From: Opitutia bacterium ISCC 52
GTDB taxonomy: Bacteria > Verrucomicrobiota > Verrucomicrobiia > Opitutales > UBA2995
Reading direction: 5' to 3'
DNA: 64,000 bases
NCBI GenBank assembly: GCA_014529675.2
Contig: CP076040.1
Coordinates: 1 to 64,000 of the forward strand
In this document: piece by piece, positions 30,364 through 39,788 of the stretch
Position numbering within the stretch: position 1 is the stretch's first letter
How the letters are laid out: every line of letters begins with the position of its first letter
Notes under the pieces: model-generated
Told to the model about the DNA's origin: nothing
What the model saw: the letters and a program-made list of their open reading frames with translations, nothing else
The model's database searches: none
Translations under genes and position numbers: made by a program

Positions 30364-31626
30364 ATGTCCACACCTCGTTTCTTATCACACTCACAATGTA
30401 AGCAGATTGCTCGCGAGTATCGTACTCCGATCTATGTATACGATGAAGTTTCGTTAAAACAGGCAGCAGAAGAGGTTTTAGCCTTTCCTGCTCCTTACGG
30501 GCTAACGGGCAGGTATGCGATGAAGGCCTGTCCGAACGGTGCGATTTTGACACGTTTTCGCGACTGGGGATTGCATTTCGATGCCAGTAGTGGACACGAG
30601 GTGCAACGAGCAGTGCGTTCCGGTGTGCCGGCCGAGCGAATCAGCCTCAGCTCTCAGGAATTCCCAGACGATATTACCGACTTGGTAAATTTAGGTATCT
30701 CCGTCAACGCCTGTTCCTTGAAACAAGTGGAAGCATTCGGCGAAGCCTTTCCTGGTGGAAAATTAGGATTACGTGTGAATCCCGGTGTAGGCTCGGGTGG
30801 AACCAAGAAGACCAATGTGGGGGGGCCTTCTTCCAGCTTTGGGATCTGGTACGAATTGCTCGATCAGGTGGAGGCCCTGGTAGAAAAATACTCGCTTCAG
30901 GTGTTTCGGATCCATTCTCACATCGGATCAGGCAGTGACCCCGACGTATGGGTGAAGGCGGTTGATCTTACGTTAGCTCAGGTAGAGCGCTTCCCGAATG
31001 TGACGCACGTGAATCTGGGAGGTGGCTTCAAAGTCGGGCGCATGCCGGACGAAGTTTCCACAGATCTGCAAGTGGTGGGTGCACCCGTCAAAAAGACCTT
31101 CGAAGCTTTTGCTGAACGAACAGGCCGCAAGCTCCATATGGAGATTGAGCCGGGAACTTACCTGGTTGCCAATGCCGGTTGCTTGCTCGCCAGTGTGCAG
31201 GACAAAACCAGCACGGGTGACGAAGGCCATGAATTCCTAAAGCTGGATACAGGGATGACCGATATTCTCCGTCCAACGCTTTATGCGGCTCAACAGCCGA
31301 TGACAGTGGTGCCTTTGGACTTAGATCCGAATCGTGAAGATGAGTCAGTGATCGTGGTCGGCCATTGTTGCGAATCGGGAGATCTATTAACACCCGACCC
31401 CTCTGACCCTGGGTTGCTTAAAGAACGAGTCCTTACCCGAGCAAACATCGGAGACCTGTTTGTGATCGATGGAGCGGGCGCTTACTGCTCTGGAATGCCG
31501 GCCAAGAATTACAACTCCTTTCCCGAAGTTCCCGAGGTAATGGTTCGAGAATCCGGTGAGATTGCCCTTATTCGCAAGCGCCAGACCCTAGATCAAGTGT
31601 TTCAGAATGAAGTCCCACTGAGCTAA
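30364..31626 (+). CDS. lysA: Diaminopimelate decarboxylase family LysA
   Basis: Fold type III PLP enzyme, probably last step of lysine synthesis. Motifs: YAMKACPNG with the PLP lysine, HSHIGSGSD, LGGGFKVGRMPDE, EPGTYLVA, and the cysteine in HCCESGD that contacts the substrate. I use ATG 30364 (420 residues); the longer frame from 30301 would start in the preceding terminator. A related decarboxylase (for example carboxynorspermidine) is less likely given EPGTYLVA and CESGD. Confidence 0.85.
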   Translation: MSTPRFLSHSQCKQIAREYRTPIYVYDEVSLKQAAEEVLAFPAPYGLTGRYAMKACPNGAILTRFRDWGLHFDASSGHEVQRAVRSGVPAERISLSSQEFPDDITDLVNLGISVNACSLKQVEAFGEAFPGGKLGLRVNPGVGSGGTKKTNVGGPSSSFGIWYELLDQVEALVEKYSLQVFRIHSHIGSGSDPDVWVKAVDLTLAQVERFPNVTHVNLGGGFKVGRMPDEVSTDLQVVGAPVKKTFEAFAERTGRKLHMEIEPGTYLVANAGCLLASVQDKTSTGDEGHEFLKLDTGMTDILRPTLYAAQQPMTVVPLDLDPNREDESVIVVGHCCESGDLLTPDPSDPGLLKERVLTRANIGDLFVIDGAGAYCSGMPAKNYNSFPEVPEVMVRESGEIALIRKRQTLDQVFQNEVPLS

Positions 31627-31636
31627 GCTTCTCAGT

Positions 31637-31720
31637 AGATGGGAGCAAAATAGGTGTGTTTCTTTAGTGTTTGGAGTCTTCCTTGATTCAAGGTCCAGGG
31701 TATTCCATTTACTCCCATCT
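31637..31720. repeat. Hairpin repeat with GGGAG ends
   Basis: Arms AGATGGGAGCAAA (31637-31649) and TTTACTCCCATCT (31708-31720) form a near-perfect inverted repeat around about 58 bases. The arm resembles that of the element at 50309-50403, which also reads GGAGCAAA. Confidence 0.55.
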
Positions 31721-31835
31721 TCGGGCTAACTTGCCGAGTATGCCTCCTTCTCAGCTCAGTCACGCACCTGCGTGCGCTCCTTCGCCTATTCAGTCGTTAA
31801 GCCCGACAACTTAATCCCGTCAGAAGCTTAGCTAG
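31714..31835. repeat. Dispersed intergenic repeat, copy 1
   Basis: Shares ordered blocks with 55046-55202: CCATC-TCGG then TGCCGA, CCTTCT, GTCACGCAC followed by GTGCGCTCC, and CCGTCAGAA. Non-coding in both places. The two copies differ by an insertion of about 35 bases in copy 2. Confidence 0.6.
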
Positions 31836-31893
31836 CTCGGAGACAGAATGTATGTCTCAGGTGTACCGTTATTTGGTGCTCAGGAGCAAAGTC

Positions 31894-32247
31894 CTACTTC
31901 CAAACAACGATATCGGCGACCCAGTGGTGAACGGACAGTCCACGGTAGTTTCCGACCTTGAGCGCGCGAATGTTCACGGCTGCTTGGCCTTTTACTTTTT
32001 TCCCCTGCTTGGTGAAAATTTCTTTGGCATCTTCGATATTCGCAGTCTTTGCCACTACTTCCGCAATTTTCTCGTAAGGTCGGTCTTCGGGGGCAGTCCG
32101 GAAAACCTCATAACGATATTTTGCAATTCGGGTAGCGTCAGCTCCTGGAACAGGAGTTACGGAAAATTCCGCGATCCGTTTACCACAACCGGTGACGGTC
32201 AAAATAAGACAAAGCGACGTGAGAAAAATTAAAAAGGAGCCCTTCAT
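31894..32247 (-). CDS. Small lipoprotein of unknown function
   Basis: 117 residues with a lipoprotein signal peptide (MKGSFLIFLTSLCLILTVTGC, lipobox LTVTGC, Cys21). The mature part has a YRYEVFRTAPEDRPYEKIAEV stretch and ends VADIVVWK, suggesting a small alpha/beta fold. No known family. It stands alone on the minus strand. Confidence 0.7.
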   Translation of the reverse strand: MKGSFLIFLTSLCLILTVTGCGKRIAEFSVTPVPGADATRIAKYRYEVFRTAPEDRPYEKIAEVVAKTANIEDAKEIFTKQGKKVKGQAAVNIRALKVGNYRGLSVHHWVADIVVWK

Positions 32248-32370
32248 TGGTGCTGGTTAAAACGATTGAGTTTCTACCTGTCAAAATCTGAATACGTCAA
32301 TTTTGGAGAGCCTGGGCTCTTCAAAGTTCCATTCTCACCCCACTTTCCCATCTTTAGGGGTTGAAATTGG

Positions 32371-33663
32371 CTAGTCAGCGACGGTGGTTACGGCCCTGCT
32401 CTCGGTGGGTTCGAAGGGGTGTTGGTCCACGAATTCCTCGAGGGTGCGTACCGCATTCGCCGGACCATCTTCTGTCTGCATGATCGCTTGTACTTCCTGG
32501 GCCCTGTCGCTGTAGTTGGGCGTTTCTTCAATGATTCGTACTCGGGCATGAAGTTTCTCAGGCCAATTTTGTTTGTTAAGCACGATGCCCGCACCCAGGC
32601 GTTCAATCTCTGAGCCCCAAAAATTCTGATCTGCGATATGGGGGATAATAATGTGTGGCCTTCCTGAAGAGAGCACTGATGCCGTCGTCCCTGCACCTCC
32701 GTGGTGGATGACGCAGGAAGCATGCTGAAACAGTTGATCGTGAGACATCTTGCCAACCACCAGGATATCCGGTCTTTCTACTTCGACTGAGAGACCGGAC
32801 CAGCCGGTTTGAACAATAATGGGTTCGCCCTTGGGCCAATTCTGTTCGAAGCGACTCATGATCGCATGGGTATCATCGAAGGCTACGCTACCAAATGTAA
32901 GGACAGGGACTCTGCGCCCTTGTCTGAAAGCAGCGATCCGCTTTTCTTCCTCCTCGGACTCTTTCGATTGCCAGCGCAGGAAACCGGTGAATTTGAAGAT
33001 GTCGTCCATTTCTCCGCGGTCTGACATCAGCGCCTTGGATACAGCGGTCAATACAAGGTCGCATGGACGGATAAGGAAGTCTTTCGCCAGTGGCAGGTTG
33101 TTTTTTTTCAGCTCTTTGCCAATGACACTATTGATAGTGCGATCGACCACAAAATTGGAAAGATGCCAGAACAGCATATTCCAACGTGCCTCGATTGGCT
33201 TTGGCATAAACCTCAGTGCAGGAACCAGCTCGGGTGGATAATTGGGGGATGGAATGGTATTGTGGCAGAATGCAAATGAGGCGAAGGGTTTTCCCTGCTT
33301 TTCCGCAATGACCTTGTAGTTGGGAAATAAATAGGAACTGACCAATACGTCATTGTCTCGGAGTGTCTCGTCGATGCGGTCCAACAATTCGGCGAGAAAG
33401 GGAACGGCACCTTTATAGATTTCTTTGAGTTGTAGAATTGGATTCTTAGTACGGTCGAGCTCACGCATAAACTCGGTGAATATTTCCTGTTCCCAGTCGG
33501 GGGGGAGGTGCGCGTAGTTCAGCTCAGCCCTCTGTAGTTCGTCTTTGTAGAGTGGGGCGGACGCGAACGTGACGGTGTGCCCCGCGTCTTTGAGAGCCTT
33601 GCCGTATGCAATCATCGGATAGATGTCTCCGATCGATCCGTGGGAAGTGAGTAGTACGCGCAT
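32371..33663 (-). CDS. GT1-type glycosyltransferase (UGT-like)
   Basis: 430 residues with the GT-B fold of UDP-glucuronosyltransferase-like and macrolide-type enzymes. N terminus RVLLTSHGSIGDIYPMIA is the usual first strand and loop. The C-terminal donor site shows VIHHGGAGTTASVLSSGRP and HIADQNFWGSEIERLGAG. Likely sugar donor is nucleotide-activated; the acceptor is unknown (lipid, sterol or small molecule). It is downstream of a tiny membrane protein and another glycosyltransferase on the same strand. Confidence 0.88.
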   Translation of the reverse strand: MRVLLTSHGSIGDIYPMIAYGKALKDAGHTVTFASAPLYKDELQRAELNYAHLPPDWEQEIFTEFMRELDRTKNPILQLKEIYKGAVPFLAELLDRIDETLRDNDVLVSSYLFPNYKVIAEKQGKPFASFAFCHNTIPSPNYPPELVPALRFMPKPIEARWNMLFWHLSNFVVDRTINSVIGKELKKNNLPLAKDFLIRPCDLVLTAVSKALMSDRGEMDDIFKFTGFLRWQSKESEEEEKRIAAFRQGRRVPVLTFGSVAFDDTHAIMSRFEQNWPKGEPIIVQTGWSGLSVEVERPDILVVGKMSHDQLFQHASCVIHHGGAGTTASVLSSGRPHIIIPHIADQNFWGSEIERLGAGIVLNKQNWPEKLHARVRIIEETPNYSDRAQEVQAIMQTEDGPANAVRTLEEFVDQHPFEPTESRAVTTVAD

Positions 33664-33774
33664 ATGGAGAACTTATCGTTCAGGAAACCTGCATCATCTC
33701 AACCAGTTTTATGTGACAATCTATTGTCTGTTGTGTGACGAACGTTTGCCAATCCGAGCCACCAGACCGTCGAT

Positions 33775-33909
33775 CTATTCCCCGGCTTTCAAAAAAAGGA
33801 ATATTCGAACGATGACATAAACCATGGCAACAGCGGCTATGGCATAGATGGCAAAGTTCTTGGAGGATTTGCCTTTATTCAATCTGGGGTCTTCTGGAGT
33901 GGTGGTCAT
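33775..33909 (-). CDS. 44-residue single-pass membrane protein
   Basis: A short ORF read directly from the minus strand: MTTTPEDPRLNKGKSSKN, then a hydrophobic helix (about 19-40, FAIYAIAAVAMVYVIVRIF) and KAGE. It starts nine bases after the stop of the upstream glycosyltransferase, so it is probably co-transcribed. The topology (polar N terminus, one helix) is what real small membrane proteins look like. No known family. Confidence 0.6.
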   Translation of the reverse strand: MTTTPEDPRLNKGKSSKNFAIYAIAAVAMVYVIVRIFLFLKAGE

Positions 33910-33918
33910 GGTTTCTAA

Positions 33919-35103
33919 TTAGAGCAATCTGGTTTGCTTTTCACTCATAGCCTGCAGGACCGAATCAAAATTTGCGAGGACTGTTTCAGGAGAGAATCGT
34001 TTGACCCAAGTGAATCCGGATTTTGAATACGTTTCCAGGATCTCAGGTTCGTTTGCTAGCCGTAGTAGTTGGTCTACCATATCGCTTGGCTCTTCTGGGT
34101 GTGCGGAGACTCCTGCATGTGCCTCAGCAAGAGATTCGTGAAGGGGACTCTCATCGTCGCATACCGCTAGGATGGGACAGCCGGCAGCGAGAATACTAAG
34201 CACCTTGCTGGGGAAAAATGCTTTTCCCGATCCAAGTACTTGGGTGACAAGGCTCACATCGATAGCGGTTAGAATGGCCTGGTAATCTGCGTAGGGAAGG
34301 AGCGGTTTTAAAACCAAGTTCTCCAAACCGAGCTCATTGGCTTTTTCTGTCAGGCGTACTTTCTCCGCTCTGTCGCCACAGATCATGAGCGTGATTTTGG
34401 AAGCAGGTACGTTGCGTTTCTTTAATTCCAAGGCGGCATCCAACAAGACATCCAATCCTTGCTTTGAACCAAGATTGCCTGAGTAAACTGCCAGAAAGGT
34501 ATCGTCAGCGATTCCCAGGTCGCGGCGAACTCTCATCGCGGAATCCGTATTGCGAGCGGGTCGTTCTGCATCCTGACTAATGGGGATCCAATTGGGTAAC
34601 AGTTTTACTTTTTGCCGAGGGAGATTTTTGTCCAGGAGAACCGAGACCATGGCTGGTGTAATACCACTGACTACATCCATCCATTGGTAGGTGAGTGCCT
34701 CAAACCAGTACAGCGTCTTAATCAGCCAGCGCTGCGTGAGCATGCCCAGCCAGACTGCGGCGTCGGGTTGTAGATCCTGAATATGAAAAATGACCGGGCG
34801 GCCTTTTAGCTTAGCGATAAACCCAATGGCTAAGCCTGATAAGAGCGGGGGTGCCACGACTACATAGACATCGGTTCGTTGTGAGAACAATGCCCGCAAC
34901 ACACTCGAACCGATAAAGGTGAGCTCATGGACCATGCGTTTGATGGCGGTGGCTATTGCGGGTACATAATGCCAGCCGCGATGAACGGTGACTGTTTTGA
35001 TGTCGTCGGTTCTAAAAAGTAGCTTTTCGTCTTCCGGGTTCTTTTTCCAAAGCGGATAATAGGAGAAAGTGGATATCATTTCCACCTCATGGCCTTTGGC
35101 CAA
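33919..35103 (-). CDS. GT4-type glycosyltransferase (WcaI-like), N terminus unclear
   Basis: GT-B glycosyltransferase of the WcaI type. Visible: VYVVVAPPLLSGLAIGFIAK, FHIQDLQPDAAVWLG, VYSGNLGSKQGLDVLLDA and FFPSKVLSILAAGCPI. The listed start (TTG 35103) cuts off the first strand. The frame stays open upstream and encodes VTVVGINYHPETTGIGPFN, the classical WcaI N terminus, back to about 35184, but the codon there is ATC and no ATG, GTG or TTG exists before a stop. Either a lost start codon or a base error. Confidence 0.85.
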   Translation of the reverse strand: MAKGHEVEMISTFSYYPLWKKNPEDEKLLFRTDDIKTVTVHRGWHYVPAIATAIKRMVHELTFIGSSVLRALFSQRTDVYVVVAPPLLSGLAIGFIAKLKGRPVIFHIQDLQPDAAVWLGMLTQRWLIKTLYWFEALTYQWMDVVSGITPAMVSVLLDKNLPRQKVKLLPNWIPISQDAERPARNTDSAMRVRRDLGIADDTFLAVYSGNLGSKQGLDVLLDAALELKKRNVPASKITLMICGDRAEKVRLTEKANELGLENLVLKPLLPYADYQAILTAIDVSLVTQVLGSGKAFFPSKVLSILAAGCPILAVCDDESPLHESLAEAHAGVSAHPEEPSDMVDQLLRLANEPEILETYSKSGFTWVKRFSPETVLANFDSVLQAMSEKQTRLL

Positions 35104-35255
35104 ATACTCGCATAGACCTGTATTAAATGGTCCAATACCGGTTGTTTCCGGATGATAGTTGATGCCTACTACCGTTACGCGGATGACGGAGCTAGGGTTG
35201 CTTAAAGTTTAGGAATAAGAGCAGGTGTAGGATAGCCTCCGACATGGCCTGGCAT

Positions 35256-36539
35256 TTATCTACGACGACCCTTCATATTGAAAGGCATCGTGTTGGCAGG
35301 AACATATCCGCGATTGCGGCCTCTTCTCACGGGTCTGGCGACCTCTTGCTTTTGCAGCAAGGTGGTAAACGCGTATTCAAAATTCTCGATGGTCACGCGT
35401 TCGATCTCCTGTTCGATATAACCTTCAATTCCCTTTACCTGTTCCATTTCATCGGCGGCAAACAGGGTGATGGCATCTCCTTCAGTATTGGCTCTTCCGG
35501 TACGGCCGATGCGGTGGACGTAGTTCTCGGCATTGCGAGGCACATCGTAGTTCACCACGTGGCTGATTCCTGAAATATCCAGGCCTCGGCCCGCAACATC
35601 GGTTGCGATCAATATTTCAAAATCACCGCTCTTAAATCCGTCCAAAGCTTTTTTGCGCTCTCGTTGACTACGGTCGGAGTGCAGAGTCACGGCTTCATGG
35701 CCGTTTAATTCCATTTTCCGTGCGACAACTTCTGCATCCAATTTGCGCTCCGTAAAAATGAGCACGCTTTGGTAGTCCATGTCGTCCAACAATCTGAGCA
35801 ATAGCTCCATCTTTTGTTCACGTGCGACTGGATAGAGGCAGTGGTTAACGGTTTCGGCAGCTGATCGGCGCTGTCCGACATCAATGGTAAATGGATTTGT
35901 AAGCGACCACTGAGCCAGATACTCGATCTCCGATGGAATCGTGGCGGAAAAGAATAGGGTCTGACGTTTTCGTGGAGTAAGTTTCACGATGCGCTTTACA
36001 TCCGGAAGGAAACCCATATCGAGCATACGATCCACTTCATCGAGTACTACCACCTCAATGTCTTTGAAGCTGATGTTCTTTTGCTTGTGGAGATCCAGAA
36101 GTCGACCTGGCGTAGCCACAACGACATCGACTCCCTTATTCAACATTTCAATTTGGCGACCATAGCCGACTCCACCTTGGATCAAGGCCGTTTTCAGGTT
36201 GGTAAATTTACCATAGGTGCGAAAAGCGCTGGTGACTTGGTCTGCAAGCTCCCGTGTGGGCTCCAACACCAGGCAGCGCAATTTGCCGTGCTTCTTCAGA
36301 TTAGAAATTACGGGCAAGGCAAATGCGGCTGTTTTTCCAGTTCCAGTCTGGGAGGAACCAATCACATCTCTGCCTTCCAGGACCACGGGGATGGCTTGCG
36401 ACTGAATATTAGTCGGATTTTCGTAGCCGCTATTCGCGACTGCACGAACGACCTTGTGGGATAGCCCCAGAGCAGCGAACGCATGGTCGTCTAAGTTCTG
36501 CTTTTCTGGGGATTCTGTAGTGGAGTCGTCCTCGGCCAT
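35256..36539 (-). CDS. DEAD-box RNA helicase
   Basis: ATP-dependent RNA helicase, probably for ribosome assembly or mRNA decay. 427 residues: Q motif (FAALGLSHKVVRAVANSGYENPTNIQ), motif I SQTGTGKTAA, motif Ia PTRELA, motif II as VLDEVDRMLD, motif III SAT, then helicase C with VLIFTERK, TDVAGRGLDI and HRIGRTGRA. Motif II is DEVD instead of DEAD. The C-terminal tail is short and basic (PVRRGRNRGY ... KGRRR). Confidence 0.94.
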   Translation of the reverse strand: MAEDDSTTESPEKQNLDDHAFAALGLSHKVVRAVANSGYENPTNIQSQAIPVVLEGRDVIGSSQTGTGKTAAFALPVISNLKKHGKLRCLVLEPTRELADQVTSAFRTYGKFTNLKTALIQGGVGYGRQIEMLNKGVDVVVATPGRLLDLHKQKNISFKDIEVVVLDEVDRMLDMGFLPDVKRIVKLTPRKRQTLFFSATIPSEIEYLAQWSLTNPFTIDVGQRRSAAETVNHCLYPVAREQKMELLLRLLDDMDYQSVLIFTERKLDAEVVARKMELNGHEAVTLHSDRSQRERKKALDGFKSGDFEILIATDVAGRGLDISGISHVVNYDVPRNAENYVHRIGRTGRANTEGDAITLFAADEMEQVKGIEGYIEQEIERVTIENFEYAFTTLLQKQEVARPVRRGRNRGYVPANTMPFNMKGRRR

Positions 36540-36737
36540 AATTGTTTTAAAGAGTCTCGTCTTAAATTAAAGCCACACCAGAAGCTATAACGGTGGAAAA
36601 CCCAAGATCATTTTTTACCGGCAAATTACCGTATTTACTCCATTTTTCCCCGAATAGGTGACCGTTGCCGTGACTAGATCAAGTTCTTGAATGAAAAAGA
36701 CTTTGATTTTCCAGACGCCGCCCTAGGCTTTGTTTGA

Positions 36738-37788
36738 ATGAAGCAGATATTAACCTGCAGTCTTTCTGGTCTTCTCGTCTTTTCGGCCTGCGTATGGGGA
36801 CAAGATGACTTTTTGGACGAGCCATTGGAAAAACCCGGACCTTGGTCCTTGAATATTTATTTTGAGAACGATCTCTTCAGTGATACCGATCAGCAATATA
36901 CCAATGGCACTAAAGTTTCTTGGGTGTCTCCCTATGTGAGCGAATATGTGCACACTAACTTTCCAGTCCTAACTGAGTTTTTTGACCGAGAAGTGCACTT
37001 TCTTTCCGATGCATATAACGTGAAGAATCTGGCATTTTCTATCGGGCAGAACATGTACACTCCTGAGGATATCGCAGCCAATGAGTTAATTGAAACCGAT
37101 AGGCCCTACGCGGCGTGGCTCTATTTGAGTGCAGGGTTCCATGCTAAGAATGACCGGATTCAGGATACCTTTGAGGTGCAGTTGGGTATGGTCGGTCCGG
37201 CTGCGTTGGGCGAAGAAATTCAGGATATTGTGCATGACTTCCGGGGAATTCCGAAAGCAAACGGGTGGGGGAATCAGATCCGTAATGAACTTGGTCTCAA
37301 TCTGGTTGGAGAGCGGCGGATTCGTTTGGAAGCAGACAACACTGGGATGGGAAACGGATGCGATTGCCAGTGGAGGTTTTGTGATCGGCAATGTGAGTTC
37401 CTACCTGAACATGGGGGTCGAAGGTCGGCTTGGCTACAACCTGCCCCAAGACTTCGGTACGACCCATATCCGTCCTGGCGGGGAGACAAATATTCCATTT
37501 CTAGATGATCGCTTTGAAGGCATGCGGCGCGAGCAAGAGTATGGATTTCTGCTGTTTGCCTCGGTGGAGGGCCGAGCAGTCGGACGTGATATTTTCCTGG
37601 ATGGAAATACGTTTCGAGATAGCCATTCAGTTAATAAAGAACCTCTCGTGGCCGACCTTGCTCTTGGAGTGAAATTCAAAATTCGCTCATTTAAGGTCTC
37701 GTATTCTATGGTTCATAGAACCAAGCAATTCGACCTGCAACCAGAGGCTCATACCTTTGGGTCCATGATGGTGTCCTTCACCTATTGA
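36738..37788 (+). pseudogene. LpxR-like outer membrane lipid A deacylase, frameshifted
   Basis: LpxR enzymes remove the 3'-acyloxyacyl group from lipid A. The first frame has a signal peptide and SLNIYFENDLFSDTDQQYTNG, TDRPYAAWLYLSAG, then GWGNQIRNELGLNL. The match jumps to another frame near 37310-37350, continuing WETDAIASGGFVIGNVSSY, YNLPQDFG and a C-terminal SMMVSFTY strand. The full span is 1051 bases, one more than a multiple of three, so a single extra base explains it. Broken gene or sequence error. Confidence 0.75.
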
Positions 37789-37817
37789 CCTGCACCATCC
37801 TGAGTCCAACGGGGGAG

Positions 37818-38834
37818 TCAGAATTGAATGCGAGGATCTGCTTGAACCCGCTCAAGTAGTTTAGCTTCCGGAATGTTATTCACGGCATAGCTGATTCCGA
37901 CACGATTGTTTTGTCGGTCCCGTGCCATTTCTTCTTCGCTATTATAGGAGCCAATTTCGTGAGCGTTGGTTACGATCTGTGCGAATTCGGCTCCATATTC
38001 CTTGGTGAGCAAATAGCTCCATAAAACATGCCGGTACACGTCTTCCGGGAAATTCTTCTTGGCCCAACGTAACTCTCTGGATTTTTCCTCGGTTTCCTGA
38101 CGAATCGCTAACAGCCGAGGCGCTTTCAAGGGATGCTCGGCAACGAGGTCGAGGTCGCCTTCTGATAGCCGGCTGGCAAATTTGGGAGCGACCCTATTCA
38201 GATCATTTCGGTCCAGTAAAATTCTGGTCAGGTCTCCGGTCTTTCGAGTGCTGAATCGCTGAGGAAAGATCCCGTTTTCGCCGAAGTCAAAGTAGACGGT
38301 CCCCTGCATTTTAAGCCGGCCTGTCGTATCCCCTCGGGCCAGGACTTCTGACAAATGATTGTAGATCCTTCGCATCGACTGATCGGGTTTCAGCATCGAT
38401 ACATAGCTTTCATACTCGGCAAAGCGTAGCTGAATGTTTCGAATGCGGTATTGATTGCTAAAGAGCGGTTTATCTTCAACTCCTGAGGTCACGTTGATGT
38501 CACGCGCTAGAACCTTCAGCGTACCTGCAGGGACTCCCTGAAGCTGACAATTTAACCAACCCGTATTTATCAAAATCTCTTGGTCTTTTCCGGTGGTGAC
38601 AATGTCCAATTGGAGATTCCTGGCTTCCACTCCAAAGGGAAACTTGATGCCAAGTTTCTCGTGGTCTACCTCCAACGATTCAACGTAGCCCTGGCCTTGC
38701 ACAATGCGGCTATGAAAATAGGTCAGCCCATTCTTCACCTTGCCTATTGAGTAGAAATAGAGACCGGCCACTCCAATAAAAAGGCAGATAAAAGTGACGG
38801 TAGACAGGATAAGGATTTTTTTGCGTAGGAGCAT
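37818..38834 (-). CDS. Membrane-anchored protein with DUF6973-like tail
   Basis: 338 residues. An N-terminal membrane helix (about 6-30) is followed by a mostly beta-type extracytoplasmic region (about 45-230) that loosely recalls AsmA/DUF2125-like proteins. The C-terminal part has YRHVLWSYLLTKEYGAEFA, NAHEIGS and DRQNNRVGISYA. The order H-x3-W, G-x2-x-A, AHE, D-x2-NN-x-VG is the pattern I associate with DUF6973. Function unknown. Monocistronic. Confidence 0.65.
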   Translation of the reverse strand: MLLRKKILILSTVTFICLFIGVAGLYFYSIGKVKNGLTYFHSRIVQGQGYVESLEVDHEKLGIKFPFGVEARNLQLDIVTTGKDQEILINTGWLNCQLQGVPAGTLKVLARDINVTSGVEDKPLFSNQYRIRNIQLRFAEYESYVSMLKPDQSMRRIYNHLSEVLARGDTTGRLKMQGTVYFDFGENGIFPQRFSTRKTGDLTRILLDRNDLNRVAPKFASRLSEGDLDLVAEHPLKAPRLLAIRQETEEKSRELRWAKKNFPEDVYRHVLWSYLLTKEYGAEFAQIVTNAHEIGSYNSEEEMARDRQNNRVGISYAVNNIPEAKLLERVQADPRIQF

Positions 38835-39072
38835 AAAAATATAGAGAAAGCTGTAACATGACCTAAGCGATTATACCAGCCCGTTTTGATTTCAAATCCG
38901 AGTTACATAGCCAGATGGAGTCTTGAGCGGTGCATTATTAACAAAGTGCCTAGCGATTGCTTGAAGATTTACCAGCCGCCTTTGTAGAGATTCCACTAAT
39001 TATATGTTTCAGGCGCAGATGCGAACGATTGGGCTTTCGTCCTTCTGGAATCACGACAGGATTGGAATTCTG

Positions 39073-39717
39073 ATGAAAAAAGTCGCTTTTATTTATCTCC
39101 TCATGTGTCTGGTCACATCACTCAATGGGCAGATTACTTTCAGTTTTCATGATGGCGTATCTATCTTAAGCTCGGGATCCGACCTCGACACAGGTGGAAG
39201 CTCGAGAACGTCTCTGGTAGGTGGAGTTACTTTATCAGCTGAAGCTTATCTTGCCGGAGTGAGTGCAGGAACTGTTTTTAACGGTGCTTCTGGCGGCTTC
39301 GGAATTAACGCAAGTGGGACTGGAGACGAAACGCAGCGATTTGATAACGATAATGGCATTGAGAGTATGGTTTTCAGTTTTGATGTAGGAGGTACTTTTA
39401 ACACCATTGATTTTGAGTTTATTGAAGATGCTGCTGAGGCAGTTTTGTCTTTCGATGGAGGGAACTCCTATGACATCTTTGCTGGTAGCTCCACCGAGAC
39501 GACGGGAGGTACTACTGATTTTTATACGATAACTGAAACGTTCATTGCTGGTCAGGAGATCACCTTAGCCGTTTCTGGTTCTGCGGTCTCTGGAGAAAAC
39601 TTTTCATTGCAGGCCTTCACAATCACACCCTCCGCTATCCCTGAGCCTTCTACCTATGCTCTGATTTTCGGTGGCCTGGCGCTTGGATTAGTTATCTGGA
39701 AACGTCGTCGCGCTTGA
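39073..39717 (+). CDS. PEP-CTERM sorted exported protein
   Basis: From the ATG at 39073 (214 residues), a signal peptide (MKKVAFIYLLMCLVTSLNG) precedes a Gly/Ser/Thr-rich beta body. The C terminus has IPEPSTYALIFGGLALGLVIWKRRRA: the PEP box, a membrane helix and a basic tail, the substrate signal for exosortase/EpsH systems. An ATG at 39004 is possible but gives a poor N terminus. Function of the body is unknown, probably an extracellular or matrix protein. Confidence 0.85.
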   Translation: MKKVAFIYLLMCLVTSLNGQITFSFHDGVSILSSGSDLDTGGSSRTSLVGGVTLSAEAYLAGVSAGTVFNGASGGFGINASGTGDETQRFDNDNGIESMVFSFDVGGTFNTIDFEFIEDAAEAVLSFDGGNSYDIFAGSSTETTGGTTDFYTITETFIAGQEITLAVSGSAVSGENFSLQAFTITPSAIPEPSTYALIFGGLALGLVIWKRRRA

Positions 39718-39750
39718 CCTGACCGACCTCCCAGTCAATTGACCTTTTTA

Positions 39751-39777
39751 AAACCCCGGTTTTGACCGGGGTTTTTT
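39751..39777 (+). terminator. Terminator after PEP-CTERM gene
   Basis: AAACCCCGG (39751-39759) pairs with CCGGGGTTT (39766-39774) around TTTTGA, followed by more T residues. Confidence 0.92.
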
Positions 39778-39788
39778 GTATTTCATTC

